The translations under genes and the position numbers were made by a program. From assembly GCA_022828595.1 (NCBI GenBank), contig JAKGHH010000003.1, positions 103,687,583-103,751,582 on the forward strand: a DNA stretch of 64,000 nucleotides, read 5' to 3'. The notes under the pieces were generated by a model. The model was not told where the DNA came from. It searched no databases and saw nothing but the letters and a program-made list of their open reading frames with translations. Numbering within the stretch: the first letter of the stretch is position 1; each line of letters opens with the position of its first letter. This DNA comes from Nelumbo lutea (Eukaryota > Streptophyta > Magnoliopsida > Proteales > Nelumbonaceae). Below, in pieces: positions 49,001 through 61,331 of the stretch.

Positions 49001-49794
49001 TTCTACTCCTTTCTATGTTTTTAGGTAAGGTTACAGGAATGGGCTCCTAGTCTGATCCCTTTGCAGAAATATATCATCATGATTAAATGTTAAGGCAGTT
49101 TTCCTCCCAATGTTCCTATTCTGGTGTTGAACTTGGAAATGTATTTAAGAAGCAAAACAATAATTTCTTGCTTTGTTTGTCTTTTCTCCTAATTTCTTTT
49201 TCATTATTTTTTATTTCTTCAAAACATATTAGCAACTTTATTTAAGTAATTTTAAGCCAAGGAGATTAGATATAGATGCCTATCTCTTGAGAAGTTGCTT
49301 GTCTGAACAATTAATGTTAAGTGTAGTCTTGGTTGGTTCCTTGAGAATGGATTTACTGGATTGTTCTTGCATGTGGGAAACTGCAACTGTCCTCAAGAAG
49401 CAGCTTTGCAGTGTCATCTAGTCTTGCCTTCAATCTTCAACTTAAATTATTTGGTGCTATGTATTGTCTTTTCGAAGTTGATTTACTAACAGAATGCATA
49501 TATTCATGGTGAATTTCCTCTAGGTTCTTCCATGTACAAATACATTAACAAATTCACTGTACACTTGCAGGAATCAAGCTTCTTGTTCCTTGCTGCTTGA
49601 GAATAAGCAGCATCACTGTGGATTGTGGTCATTGTGGCCTTTTGGTGGCATCCAGTAGACATATTCTTGGATCTATTTCTAGTCATTCAAATGTTGACTA
49701 TAGTACCTACACAGTCATGTACGGGTACTGGGTGGGACCTGATGTTGAAGATGGTTGGGGCTATATAGAGGCTTTCGTGGATCAAATCATATGA
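46090..49794 (+). CDS. Small unidentified protein, three exons (123 aa)
   Basis: Exons 46090-46152, 48813-48897 and 49571-49794 (TGA) join by GT-AG sites with matching phases (0, then 1): 372 nt, 123 residues. The N terminus (MASSMRLCISAPLRASQTTN) is Ser/Ala/Arg-rich without acidic residues, as in chloroplast transit peptides. The second exon gives KKSVLVSLSNHTTTRA. The third gives VDCGHCGLLVASSRHIL, a CxxC pair, and an acidic aromatic end (GPDVEDGWGYIEAFVDQI). I do not recognise the family. A chloroplast location is an inference. Intron 1 holds TE sequence. Sequence after the stop (to about 50,057) is open in another frame and is probably 3' UTR. Confidence 0.6.
46568..47215. repeat. GGAACCG-rich repeat in intron 1
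   Basis: Blocks of GGAACCGA / GGTTCCGGTTCC-type sequence at both ends (46,568-46,720 and 47,085-47,215) flank AT-rich DNA. It looks like a diverged non-autonomous transposon; exact ends were not found. Confidence 0.45.
48226..48630. mobile_element. MITE, family A, interrupted by a LINE fragment
   Basis: GGCTCAGTTTGGAAGGAG after TTA (48,223-48,225) and CCAAACCGAGCC before TTA (48,631-48,633): a perfect 3-bp duplication. The palindrome is split at 48,310-48,594 by the element below. Confidence 0.9.
48310..48594 (-). mobile_element. 5'-truncated L1 LINE inside the MITE
   Basis: Flanked by 11-bp duplications TACATATTTGT (48,299-48,309 and 48,595-48,605). The minus strand reads VVPAAVVWSIWGRIYSW, the end of the LINE zinc-binding tail, and finishes with a short A-rich tail (T run at 48,310-48,315). 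About 285 bp long. Confidence 0.88.
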
Positions 49795-51860
49795 TGATTG
49801 ATTTTTTCTTGAATTATGTTGCATGGTTTATTTTTCCCTTCTTCACCTTGGAAAAGGTTCCAAATAGGGATGATCTTAACTTAACTGCAGTCAAGATTCA
49901 AGAGTGCAGCCAGTGGATGTTGATGTTGTGTTACTCTAGGAAAGAAAATGTTGGGGAAGAACTTGGTTGTATTGAAAGAGCTGCTGAAGATCATCTTTCC
50001 TTGGTGAATCAGCATAAACTGCCTCTAAAACAGATGTGGACTGGATCAGGATCCTAAAAGTAAATTCATAACGGCATGCCTCTCTTCTGGTGCGTGGTCC
50101 TTTTTGTAGAACTTGTTTATTTACTTATTTACAGTAGGCGGCCTCAATAATTAGAATCTTGTAAATCGGCAACTCCAGTAGTCTGATAGAATCTGAAAAC
50201 CGACTTATTTAAAATATTACTATTTTCTTGTACCTCCTTTTTTAAAATATTACTATTGTAAGGGGTTTAGTTGGTGAGGGGTCAGCTTGTTTGGGGCGTT
50301 TTAGTCTGGACCAGGTTTTGTTTTTACTTTTGTTGGGTCTTCATTAGGAGTTTCTTTTCCCTCAGGTGATTGCTTATCACCTTTTCCTGTACCTCCTTTT
50401 TTTGTTTAATAAAATTTTTTCTTTATCTTCAAAAAAATATTACTATTTTCTAATATTTACTAAACAAGCAAAATTTGAGTTTTTTTGTTTTTTGCATATT
50501 ATGGCCTTATGGGATGTAGTTTATACGGTTACATGTAGGCACATGTATGCACAACACGTATACACATAATAGCACTGATTTGAATAAAACCAATAGATGA
50601 TTTCTGGCTATCAGAATTCGTACGATTTCTTTCTTTAATTTGTTTGATTTTGATGGTCATGTATATAAATATAAATATATGTACGTAAATATATCCATAG
50701 TTAGATATTGCATTAATGTGTTATGTGAGTAATGAAGATACACGTATGATTATGCAAAACTCAATAAAGAAGCAACAGTAAGCTGTCCAATGTTCATGCA
50801 AGAGATGTACAAAAATACTCAGTTTGGTAATCAGATATACTAGAAGGCCAGAGCTAAAAGAGTTCATTCCTTGGGATATATCCTCTTGCATGACAATCAG
50901 ATACAGGATTGGCAATGGAATAAAGGAGTTCCCACTATGTTAAAAAATTTTGCCTTTCTAATCTTGTAAGATGGGGTCTCATACTTGATGTCTGATGATT
51001 AAATCCATCATTTTCCCCTCTCTCTCTCTCTCAAAAAAAAAAATCCATTATTTTTGGAAATATTTTTTCAAAAAACTTCAAAGTTTGATTTTAGCCAACT
51101 TATAGTTCCACATTGTATTGTACATATAAATATATGTTATTAGAGGCAATTTAGTAGGTATTGATTGGGTTGATTATTAGATCCCTGCCAACTTTTGAAT
51201 GCTGATATCACAGGTTTCATCATGTCTGCAATGACTTGAAGTCTCCTGCTATATCCTTTGTGAAGTCTGCAATGACTTGTTGCCTTCAAAGTTCATGCTT
51301 ACATAAAATTTTCAGCAGATACATGTTTAAGACAGTTATATAAAGAAAGCTGAAATGAAGCCCTTGTATGTACATCTAATGATTGATGGTTATTCTCACC
51401 TATGTATGTCAGAAGTTTCTCAACAGATGTCTTACACATAACAAACAGAAACAGGAAAAACTCATTTGGTAAGGTTGGTCCTGAAGTTAAAATGGTTCCA
51501 GTTTGGTGGAAGTCGCCTGGTTCATGTTACAAAGTTCTCTATTTCAAGTGTTTTTTGCAACATGCTGGGTGCCTTATCCTTGGGTTCTTTACTGAAATTA
51601 TGTAATTCTTAAGTTCATTGCATTCATTTAAGACTCCTTAGATGGAAAAATTTAGAAGGAAGCTTTTCTAAGAGCTGCTCTCCATGTTAATGGAAAAGCC
51701 AGAAAGACATGGAGGAAGAGAGAAAATGATGGCATCTGGAAAAACTAATGTAGGAAGGGTCAAGTAACGTGAGAATTGAGATTGATAATAATTTCACCCG
51801 ATGGGACTTCAAATGTGTGTAAATCTAAAATCTCGATGCTATGGAACGCAATTCAGAACA
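49795..51860. other. 3' flank and intergenic DNA without recognised element
   Basis: Probable 3' UTR of the small gene, then AT-rich sequence. GTACCTCCTTTTTT recurs near 50,230 and 50,389, a possible small duplication. No gene supported. Confidence 0.5.
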
Positions 51861-52122
51861 AGGCATTGTGCTTTGTTTGTTTGCAATGCAATTTCACTTG
51901 CACTAGTACAAATACATGAAAGTGCAAAATGAGAAAAATGTTAATTCTGGTCCACTTATTGCTTTGGGTTTTACTTTAATCAGCTTCAGGTTTTATATGC
52001 AAACGAACAAAACAAGGCAAAACCTGAAAAGAAAATGAATCAGAATCTGCATTAACATTATTTGCACTCCCATGCTTTTGCATCAATGCAGATGAAATAG
52101 TACTGCAAACAAACAAGGCCTT
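51861..52122. mobile_element. MITE, family B (about 262 bp)
   Basis: Left CTTTGTTTGTTTGCAATGCAA and right GTACTGCAAACAAACAAGGCC are inverted. Inside, CACTTGCAC and TTTGCACTCCC also pair. Followed by TTA. Left boundary approximate. Confidence 0.7.
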
Positions 52123-52317
52123 AGGTAGGGTGCAACTTGGGTCAGGTAGGATAGACATTTGCAAAATTTTAAATGAGCCTGAGCTTGATGTGGTTGATAT
52201 TCTTCGAATCAGGAAACTCCAAGGTTTAAAGTGTTAATATACTTCAAAAATTGAGTATTGCCTAATCACTTTTTTTTTTTGGTCTCAAAAATTGCAAATT
52301 ATTAGCATTAACTCTAA

Positions 52318-52664
52318 GGCTCTGTTCACTTTTTGGGAAGTTATTTATTCAAGTAAGTGTTTCCTGTGAAATACTTATTCAGTTAATTGCATTTATCCAT
52401 GTTCTTTTATTTCCTAGGGAAATAATACAATTACAGTTTTAGCCATACAAAATCATTATTGAAAGGGACAAATTTGCCCCATCAAAGTGTTGGCAATTCT
52501 CCCACCACCAGGTGGGAAAGTTATTTATCCACCTTCGGGATGGGTATCACTTTCTATGAACCCCACATAAATCTGAAAAAAATGAACATGGCTATTTTGG
52601 TCAATAGGAATCAAAATCATTGACTACTTTTCCCCCTCTCAAAATCCATAAACTGAACAAGCCC
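52318..52664. mobile_element. MITE-like element (about 347 bp)
   Basis: GGCTCTGTTCACTTTTTGGG after TAA, and CCATAAACTGAACAAGCC at the right end, are inverted. GTGGGAAAGTTATTTATCC near 52,510 mirrors the left interior. Confidence 0.6.
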
Positions 52665-53065
52665 CAAGTATTGCAAAATATAATTTGCATTGATACTTTG
52701 TGGTATTTTGAACTTGCACTGCAATAAGGTAGGGAATATCTAGTAATGGCCATATGCTTCTTGGAATATATAGATGGAAAGGGAATAAAATCCAATTTTT
52801 TTCCTTAAAATTGTGTGCAACAAATCTAGAAATTGTCTATTTTCGTGACATACTACTCAACTGTAAGGATTAACACAGATTATCTGGTTGGTCGGGTCTA
52901 GAATAGCCTCTGTCATGCCTTGGCCCATACTCCGTTAGATCTTACAGAACCGATGGGTATTAATAGGCTTTTGATCTGGATATATGTATAACTGACCCAG
53001 GCGCAACCACACTGCATGAGGAAAACATTGAGGCAATGGTGGAAAAAATGAACAGAAAACGTTTA

Positions 53066-53280
53066 GGCCTGATTTGTTTGCAGTGCAATTTTATTGTATT
53101 GGTGCAAAACGGAAGTGCAGCTAAGTATGATGCAAATTCTGGTTTATTTTGATTTTAGTTTTTACCTAATTTTGATTGCTTATAGTGCATATGTAAGTAA
53201 CATAAAACCTGAAGTAAAAATCAAAGCAAAATTGAATCAGAATTTGCACTCTCATGAATTTGTACTAAAATGCATATAAA
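53066..53280. mobile_element. MITE, family B, right end replaced
   Basis: GGCCTGATTTGTTTGCAGTGC after TTA, with the family B interior (AATTTGCACTCTCATG). The right terminus is missing where family A sequence begins. Confidence 0.65.
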
Positions 53281-53295
53281 ATATGTAGAGTGCAA

Positions 53296-53559
53296 ACTCA
53301 GTTTAGAAAGAGTAACGCAAATATGTACTGTACAAATGTATATAAAATAATACAAAATACAAGGTTTTGCACTTTATTTGTATTTGTATTAAGGTTCAGT
53401 TTGGAAAGAGTACAAATTCATGAGAGTGCACCATCCTACATGAGAGTTGGTGGTGTACTCTTAAGAGACTTCTGATCATTACTACTCTACATGTTTGTAT
53501 TTGTATTCCTTCCAAATTGAACCAAAATATTTGTAGTTGTACTCTTTCCAAACTGAGCC
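53296..53559. mobile_element. Family A MITE nested inside another family A MITE
   Basis: Outer copy: CTCAGTTTAGAAAGAG from about 53,298 to CTTTCCAAACTGAGCC ending at 53,559. Inner copy: 53,393-53,523 (GGTTCAGTTTGGAAAGAG ... CTTCCAAATTGAACC), which splits the outer palindrome. Confidence 0.75.
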
Positions 53560-53663
53560 AAAGGTCTAAGGAGTCTCTTAAGAGTGGTGTTTGTGCTTTA
53601 GTGTTGGGTCCGGTCTTTGGCCTTGTGTCTTTGCTTTGTTGGGTTGTTGTTGTTTGCTCTTTA

Positions 53664-53965
53664 GGCCTTGTTCGTTTATTGGTATCTGAGTGATGCTACC
53701 TTGGCAAGTGATTCTTAAGCAAAAGTTGCCCAAGTAACTTTCAGTGCTAATGTTTAGTCTTGTTTTCGCTTGGATAAAGAGGGAGGTAGCCATGCAAGAG
53801 AGGATTAATGTTTCGGCTAACGGGTGGGTAAGCAACTTACCCACCTTCCAAGAGAGTATCATTTATCCGGAAAATCCATTTTCCATGGAACCCATTATAA
53901 TGACATGAAAATGCAAGCAATTGACCAACTTACCCCCTATGAGATATCGGCAAACAAACAGGGCC
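53664..53965. mobile_element. MITE-like element (302 bp)
   Basis: GGCCTTGTTCGTTTATTGG after TTA, and CGGCAAACAAACAGGGCC before TAA, are inverted termini. Internal CTTGGCAAGTGATTC and ACCTTCCAAGAGAGTATC also pair imperfectly. Confidence 0.7.
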
Positions 53966-54627
53966 TAAGAGAAAGCCCTTTTTACAAAAAAAAAGAAAAG
54001 AAAAATTAACCCTATTTTATGTGTTGGTTTCGAGTTTGGTTGGATACTTGAATTTAGGCCTGGATTCCATATTTGGCCCCACCAAATGATTAGGATTAAT
54101 TAGGTATTTGGAAATTCACACAAATTTATTGAAAAGCATTAAAATCTGAATTTTATTGTTTGCATATAATTGATAATAAAACTAATGGATTTTCTTCTTT
54201 ACTCCTATAAATTTCAATGCCAGTGTTTAGAATTGATGTCGTTTTCTTGAAAAATGACATCGTATCAACGTAACATTGAAATCCGTTTTTAAATGCCTAC
54301 TCTAGGTGTTAGGTTATATTTTTTTTTCTGAAAAATGTACTCTCAGACCATGCCTTGAAAATCGAGAAAGGTGTAGTTTGAGAAAAGGTCTTTATTGGTG
54401 TTTTTTACTTTTTTTTCTTGTCATTAGCAACAGTATGCTGATGTGGCATTAAAAAACACCTATGTGGCATCAACCAAAAATAGTTCCAAACCAAAAAAAA
54501 ATGCTTTTTGAGAAAATGACAGATCACTACAGTATTGTTTTCTCAAGAAAACACCTCTCATGAAATGGCATTAGTTCATAGCCAATATTTATTATTATTT
54601 TTTAAATAATGGCATTCCAGATCTCCT

Positions 54628-54700
54628 ACCCACAAACTTTTCCCACATTCCTACCCACAAGCATTCCTTTGGGTAGGGATGTGGGAAAAGTTTGTTAGTA
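54628..54700. repeat. Hairpin just upstream of a LINE insertion
   Basis: CCCACAAACTTTTCCCACAT pairs with ATGTGGGAAAAGTTTGTTA across a short loop containing two CCTACCCACAA units. The LINE target duplication starts at 54,703. Confidence 0.9.
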
Positions 54701-54855
54701 ACAGATTCGAGCCAAGAACCCAATAATGCTCCTGGTGTAAGCTGGTTTTCTTCTCTTAGTCCTTTCTTTTCTTCCCTCTTGTTGTTTGCATTTGTATAGG
54801 TTGGCTTGTGTCTTTCTACATGTCCCTGCATCTGACATCTCTTGAGAAAAAGGAG

Positions 54856-57029
54856 ATGGGGGAAGAATTCTCGATGGAAGACAAGTGCAAGAAATGTCTC
54901 TATGGAAAAATCTTAATAGACAAAGCTCTGAATCTGAATGGGGTAATGGCTAGATTATCGAACATGTGACTGAAGAAAACTAAAGGGTATGAAGTCAAAA
55001 AACTCAGAGGTGAGGTTTTTTGGTTTATATTCAAAAGAGAAAAAGACGTTAAAAGAGTGTTAAAATATGAGCTGTGGCTTGTCTTTGGGTATCCTTTCTT
55101 GTTGAAGCATTGGGGTCCGAATCTTAACACTTCAAGACTGATGTTTGAAGATTTGAATATCACCATTTGAATCCTGGATGTCCCAGTTGAACAGATGATG
55201 AGTAAAGGATCTTAACACTTCAAGACTGATGTTTGAAGATTAGAGTCAATATCAACATGAATGAGCCTCTTGAGAAGGGAGTAAAGGAGAAGAAGCAAAA
55301 TGGTGAAGAAGTTTGGTACCCTTTTCAATATGAATGACTCCCCATGTTCTGCTACGGTTGTGGGAGGATAGGACATTGTGAATCAACATGTAAATTCACA
55401 AAGAGAAAGGATGCAGTGGAGGTCCTTACAAGAAGATTGGCAGATCAGTTGATGGGGAGGGATAGGATGCCCACAGAGTATGGAGACTGGCTAAGAGCAA
55501 AGGACGACCTAGAAGAATAAAAATACATAAATGCTGGGGCAATGAGGCTGAGTAGAGAAATTGGAAAAACTAAAAGAGACAAGTCAAAGAAAAATGTTAT
55601 TTCTAGTTCCAGTGATTTTGAAGAGATACAACAAAAATCAAACTCTGAAGATGGCATTAGGAGTGCTGAAGGTTGTAGTAAGTTGGCTCCTCTATTGGCT
55701 ACTAGTAGTTTCCTCTCCTCGGAAGAACAACATGGTGAGTTATGTTTGCACTAGGTGCAAGAGTTTAACCGGAATCTGAACTTTTTCGTGTTGTCGGCTT
55801 CCTTACTCCGACATGGGTTTAAATTCCATGACAATCCTAATGCTGATGAAGGTAAGAAGAGGTGGAGGGGCTCGAGTATTGCCAATCTCAGTAGTGTGAA
55901 TGAGGTTAGAAGGAACAGATCGCTGAAATCTCTTCAAAAAGGGAAAGTCTCAAACGTTGTAATTGATATTTTGGAAGATATGGAGAAGGCTGTTGATGTG
56001 GAAGCAACTCAGTTACTCAATTGTTGAAAAGTGGTTTCGAGATTTGTGAAGGAAAAGATAGGTCTATTGACCACGAAAGCTCCCAAGAAATGAATCACAT
56101 CCTCCCTCGACAAAAGGCAAGAAAAGAAGCAAACCGGTCAGGCTGAGAATTTTGCGAATTCAGATCCGGAGCTAGGTGACATCACAAGGAAGAATGTAAA
56201 CAAAAAAAAAAAAAAAAGAAGTTCGAAGATGTGGACATTTACATAGAGGTGATGAGGAACTTCCAAGGGGACATTGAAATGTGCGAGAAGAAAAAAGATG
56301 ATGACAACACCATGATCTTTCAACTCCTGGACAAGGTACCTCTTCTGTTTCCCCATCCAAGAAAAATTATAAACTCATTCTCAAAAAGATTTCAAAAGAG
56401 ACTCTCTCTTGGAACTTATAAGTTGGATAGGAAGGTTTTGGATCAGAGGAAAAAAAAATCACTCTGCACATGAATCCAGGCTGAGGGATCTTAAAATACC
56501 AAAACCTACTGTCCAAAATGCAACTAGAGAGAGCAACGAAATTTCAAAACATCCCATAAAACATGGGACCCAAGTGGGAAAAATTTCTTTGAACCGAGTA
56601 GTAAAGAGACAGAAGCAATTTGTGTTAAATATGAGACCAATACTCCTTGATTTGGGTCTAGATTTTAATTTAATAAAAAGACCTAGAGATGGGGTATCCT
56701 TTCCTTATACCTTGATTGCAGTGGCAAAGCAGCTAGTTTGGGGAAGAAAATGGCCACGTAATTTACCTGCTATAAATAAGCCAAGGAATGGTGATTTTAA
56801 GTCTAAGCAATGGAAATTAGCTTTACGGTTGCTTCTGGTTCTTTTCTCGTCAAGGAAAAGTTTATCCAATCATAGGTTTTTGGGGATGATTAGCTCTATT
56901 AGGCGGATCTGTTTACCTCTATGTCCTCTAAGTAGTAAGTTGTGCAAGTTTGTTAGGGTTGTTCAAACAGGGGAAAATAATAAGTGGGCTCTGGTGGCTG
57001 TAACGGATCAGTCACTAATTGTGCAATGA
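54856..57029 (+). pseudogene. LINE ORF1: DUF4283 and zinc knuckle
   Basis: Starts MGEEFSMEDKCKK (54,856). It reads LIDKALNLNGVMARLSNM, VFWFIFKREKDVKRVL and GYPFLLKHWGPNL (DUF4283 pattern) across a stop. Then CYGCGRIGHCESTC (about 55,348-55,390) is a C-x2-C-x4-H-x4-C knuckle. An 88-bp tandem duplication (CTTAACACTTCAAGACTGAT at 55,124 and 55,212) breaks the frame. The last frame ends TGA at 57,027-57,029, overlapping the ORF2 ATG. Confidence 0.75.
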
Positions 57030-60000
57030 AGGTTATCAGCTAGAACTGTCAGGGCTTGAGAACCCCCTGGTAGTTCATGCAACGCAAGAGGTTATCCAAA
57101 CTCTGTCTCAAAAAATTGTCTTCTTAATTGAAACTAAATGCTCTTTATTAGAATGCACAAATAAATTAAAATCCATAAGGGATTGGAAAAGATGGGGTAT
57201 TGATCCTATAGGTAGGACTGGGGATTAGCTCTATTTTGGGAGTAGGACCTGAATCTGAGTATTAAAAAACTTATTCAGTATTTCATCCATATTGAGATCA
57301 GGGACAATGATAACAACTACTGGGCCCGCACTTTTGTGTATGGAGATTAGAGAGGCAAATAGGAAAAAAAGAAAGCATTTCCTGGTGGAATGGGATGCCT
57401 TAGCCTCCTCTATTTCCAACCCTTGGATCTTAGTGCGGGATTTCAATATGTTGTTTATTAAGGAGGATAATGAGGGTGACAGAGAGTGCAGAAAATGGGA
57501 ATTGAATAGAAATAGGGCTTTCTTAAGAAAGTGGGATCTTAAAGTGGTTAAGAGTTTTGGTCCAAAGTTCACGTGGTGTAACAAAAGGGAGGGGAAAGAT
57601 GCAATATAGGAGGTTTTGGATAGAACAGTTTGCAATCAACAACGGAGTCAAGTTTTCAGTCAGGCGTGTGTTTTCCATTTAATAAGTGGGGGATCTGACC
57701 ATTTACCATTTGCTCTAGAAACCCATCAATTTGAGAAAGGTAAAAAGAGGCCATTCAGATTTGAGAAAATGTGGGTTGATTATGAAGATTGCCAAAAAAT
57801 AATTGAAGATACTTGGCATAAAGATGTGAGAGGTAATTCCAAACACAAACTTCAAAAACAAGGAATCCAACTCAGAGGAGTGTTAAAGAAACGGAATAGG
57901 AAAATCTTTGGAAATATGCAAGAAAAAATTCAAAGAGTAAATGATAAGCATCAAGTGGACCTGTGGAAATCTAGGGATGAAAGGAACCAAAAGAGGATAG
58001 AGGAGCTAGGAAAAGACTTAGATGGTTGGTTAAAAAGGGAGGAAACCCATTGGGCTAAAAAATTGAGGTGTAAGTGGCTAAGATGGGGTGATAAAAAATA
58101 CAAGGTTTTTCCACCAGAAAAGACAAAGTAGGAGGTACAGAAATAGGATCCTAAAAATAAAGGATATGGATGGGATTTGGATTGTAGGGCAGAAAGAGAT
58201 TGAAAAATCTTTTGCTAACTACTATCAAACCCTTTTCAAATCCTCAAACCCATCCAACATTGAAGAAGCAATCAGCCACATCCCAAGTGTCATCTTAGTG
58301 GATGACAACTAAACATTGGAAGAGATGGTCATAGATGAAGAGATTGAACAAGTACTAAAACATATGAGCTCACACAAAGCCCATGGGCCTGATGGTTATC
58401 ATATTTTTTTTTCTATGAAAAGTATTGGAATATTATAGGAGAAGATGTCATAAATGTAGTTAAAAGTTTTTTCCAAGATAACCTAATTAGACCAGATCTG
58501 AACCAAACTTTTATTACCCTTGTTCCTAAGGTTAAATATCTTGAGGACATCAACCACTTTAGGCCCATCGGCCTTTGTAATACCTCCTACAAGATAACTG
58601 CAAAAGTACTAGCAAATCGGCTAAGGAGGTTTTTGGAGAGAATAATCTCCAAAAATCAAAGTGCTTTCCTTCAAGATAGATATATAGGGGATAATATTCT
58701 CTTGACTCATGAGATTCTTCACCATATAAAGAAGACAAGCTAAAAAATGTCTCATAGAAATTAAATAAGATATGAGCAAAGCCTATGACAAGGTGGAATG
58801 GCAATTCTTTCGAAGGGTAATGGAAAATTTGGGCTTTGGCCAGAAATGGGTAGGTTGGATAATGAATTGTATAACATCAACATCTTATCAAATTCTGATT
58901 AATGGATCTCAAAGTATGAAAGTGTGGCCTGAGAGAGGTCTTAGGTAGGGTGATCCCATGTCTCCATGTTTATTTTTGTTGTGCTCTGATGTTTTCTACT
59001 CTCTCCTAAATAAATTAGTGTCAAATGGTAGCATCTCTGGTGTTAAGTTAAATCAACAAAGTCCCACAATTTCTCATTTGTTTTTTGCTGATGATAGCTA
59101 CATCTTTACCAAAGATGATTTGGAAGAGGGTCACAAAATTTTGGATATCATCAAACTGTATGAACAAGCATAAGGTCAAAAGGTGAATATTGAAAAATCT
59201 GAAGTCAAATTTAGTTCAAATATCCACCAAAAAATCCAAAAGTAGGTTGCTAGAAGTCCCTGACTAAGAAGGGTGGAAAACCCTCTATATACCTTGGCTT
59301 TCACCCTTAGATAAGTAGGTCCAAAAAAGAAGGTTTTAACTTCTTGGTGAATAGGGTTGAGGACAAAACAAAAAGCTAGCAAAGCAAATTCCTCTCTCAT
59401 GCGGGGAAGGAAGTCTTGATCAAAGTAGTGGTTACTACTATCCCCTCCTACTGTATGTCATGTTTTTCTATTCCAAAAACCATATGTGATAAACTAAAAA
59501 AAGACTCAGAGGCAATTCTAGTGGGGTAAAACTGAAAGAAGTAACAAAATTCATTGGGTCAACTGGAACCAGAACTGTAAAAATAAGTTGGATGGAGGTT
59601 GTCGTTTCAGGGATCCTGAGCTGTTTAACAAGGCTTTTCTAGCAAAATTAGCTTGGAGGATTGCTTCTGGGGAAGACAGTCTGTGGGCCAATGTAATTAG
59701 AGTAAAGTATGTGAAAAATAAAAACTTTCTGAGTGCAAATTTTTCTAGCAGTGGATCCTGGAGGTGGAGAAGTATCTTGGATGGGAGAGAAATTCTTAGA
59801 CAAGGTGCTTGTTAGAGCATTGGTTCTGGTGAAAATGTCAAGATTTGGGATGACCCTTGGATCCGTGATTTACAAGGATACATAATTTATGGGCCTAGAC
59901 CAAGGCCTCAAAACATTGTGTTTGTAAAAGATTTCATGCTCCCAAATGATAGAAAGTGGAATGAAAACCTAATAAGGAGTTGTTTCCTTCCATCAGTGGC

Positions 60001-61154
60001 TGAAAAAGTGCTAAGTATAAATCTCCCTTTCTTTGAGTGGCTAGATAGGCTGGTTTGGCTTCCTTCTAGAAATGGCAAGTTTAGTGTAAAATCGACATAT
60101 TTTAAAGCAAAAAGCTTAAGTAACCCCCTTATTCTGGAGATAGATGGTGTAAGACAAGAAGATGAAAGGGGCCTATGGTCAACTATTTGGTCATTACAGG
60201 TAGAACCAAAGATCAAAGCATTTGTATGGAAATTTTGTCACAATGGAGTGGCAGTTGCTTAGAATCTAGTTAATAGAAATGTTTTCTTAGATCGAATCTA
60301 CAAGGTTTGTGGTTATGAGAATGAAACAATCATGCATGATCTGTTTAGGTGTGACCATGCTAGAAGTGTTTGGTTTGTGAGTGGCATTGGGCTTAGAATT
60401 GATGAGCTGAACTTAAATTCTAGTTTTAAAGAGTGGCTAAAAAATTGGGTATTAATGTGTAGAAGGCCTGAACACAAAGGAAACAATTTACTTCCCTTCT
60501 CAGTAAGACTGTTGTGGGGTAAACAATGCTATTTTTGAAAATGAGGCCCCTAACCCAACTTTTGTGAATACAAAGGAAATAATATCAGCAATGAAGAATC
60601 TGAGCCAAGCAATGATAAAGCCGAGACAAAATCAACACCCTTCTAGTGCCCCATAGGTCCCCTCCCCGTTTTGGACAAAGCCGACTCATCCTTGGATGAA
60701 GATAAACGTGAACGACTCTTTTGTGGTTAGTATTGGTATTGCTAGTAATGGGTTAGTGACTCGTGATGCAGAAAGAAGATGCCAAGCCCTCTGTTTTGGT
60801 AGATGTCAGGCCAGTTCAGCTAGCCAAGCTGAAGCTCTAGCTATCCTAGAAGCACTAAAAGCCGCTACTCAAAAGAACAGAAGAAGTTTTTAATAGAAAG
60901 TGATTGTAAAGACCTTATTAATAGTACTTCTTGCCAAGGCTCAAATTGCTCTTTTTGGAACTTACTTTGTGATTTGGGATATTTTAAAGTTGGCAAGTTC
61001 CTTCCAATGTTTGTTTTGTTTTGTCCCCAGATCAGCAAACAAGGTAGCTCATCTAGCAACAGTTCATGGTAGGTTTGAATCCGATTTGTCAATGAACACA
61101 TTTCCAAGTTGGGCGGTGGAAGCTTTAAAGGAAGATGATAGGATTTTCTCTTAA
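57026..61154 (+). pseudogene. LINE ORF2: endonuclease, RT, RNase H
   Basis: From ATG 57,026 (MKVIS, then a stop where the family has Trp, NCQGLRTPW). Endonuclease pieces: WILVRDFNMLF and SGGSDHLPFALE (57,292-57,750). RT pieces: SSHKAHGPDGYH, FRPIGLCNTSYKI-like, MSKAYDKVEW, and the catalytic LFFADDSYIFTK (about 59,078-59,115). The zinc-binding tail is at 59,588-60,540 (KAFLAKLAWRIASG, FVWKFCHNGVA). RNase H-like QASSASQAEALAILEALKAA is at 60,800-60,865 and SANKVAHLA near 61,034. At least ten stops or shifts. Confidence 0.88.
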
Positions 61155-61331
61155 TGTTTTGTGTTTTCTTTATTCTGTTTTTTTCTCTTTTTAGGGTCTG
61201 TAGTAAGTAGTTAGTTTTGTTGTTTTAGTATATTTATTTTCTTGGTTATGTTGTATTGATCATGCTTGTTCTCCTTTATCTTCGATGGAAGCTTTCTTCA
61301 GTTCACAAAAAAAAAAAAAGATCCGAGCCAA

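Larger units (their letters stand above)
54716..61318 (+). mobile_element. L1-type LINE, full length but decayed (about 6.6 kb)
   Basis: Flanked by AGATTCGAGCCAA (54,703-54,715) and AGATCCGAGCCAA (61,319-61,331), a 13-bp target duplication with one mismatch. A poly-A tail ends at about 61,319. ORF1 has DUF4283 and a CCHC knuckle; ORF2 has endonuclease, reverse transcriptase, zinc-binding tail and RNase H. Many stops make it inactive and older than the LINE in the CUL1 intron. Confidence 0.92.

Noticed and set aside
49755..50057. 100-codon plus frame after the small gene
   Set aside because: It overlaps the last exon in another frame and lacks its own splice or start support; probably 3' UTR.
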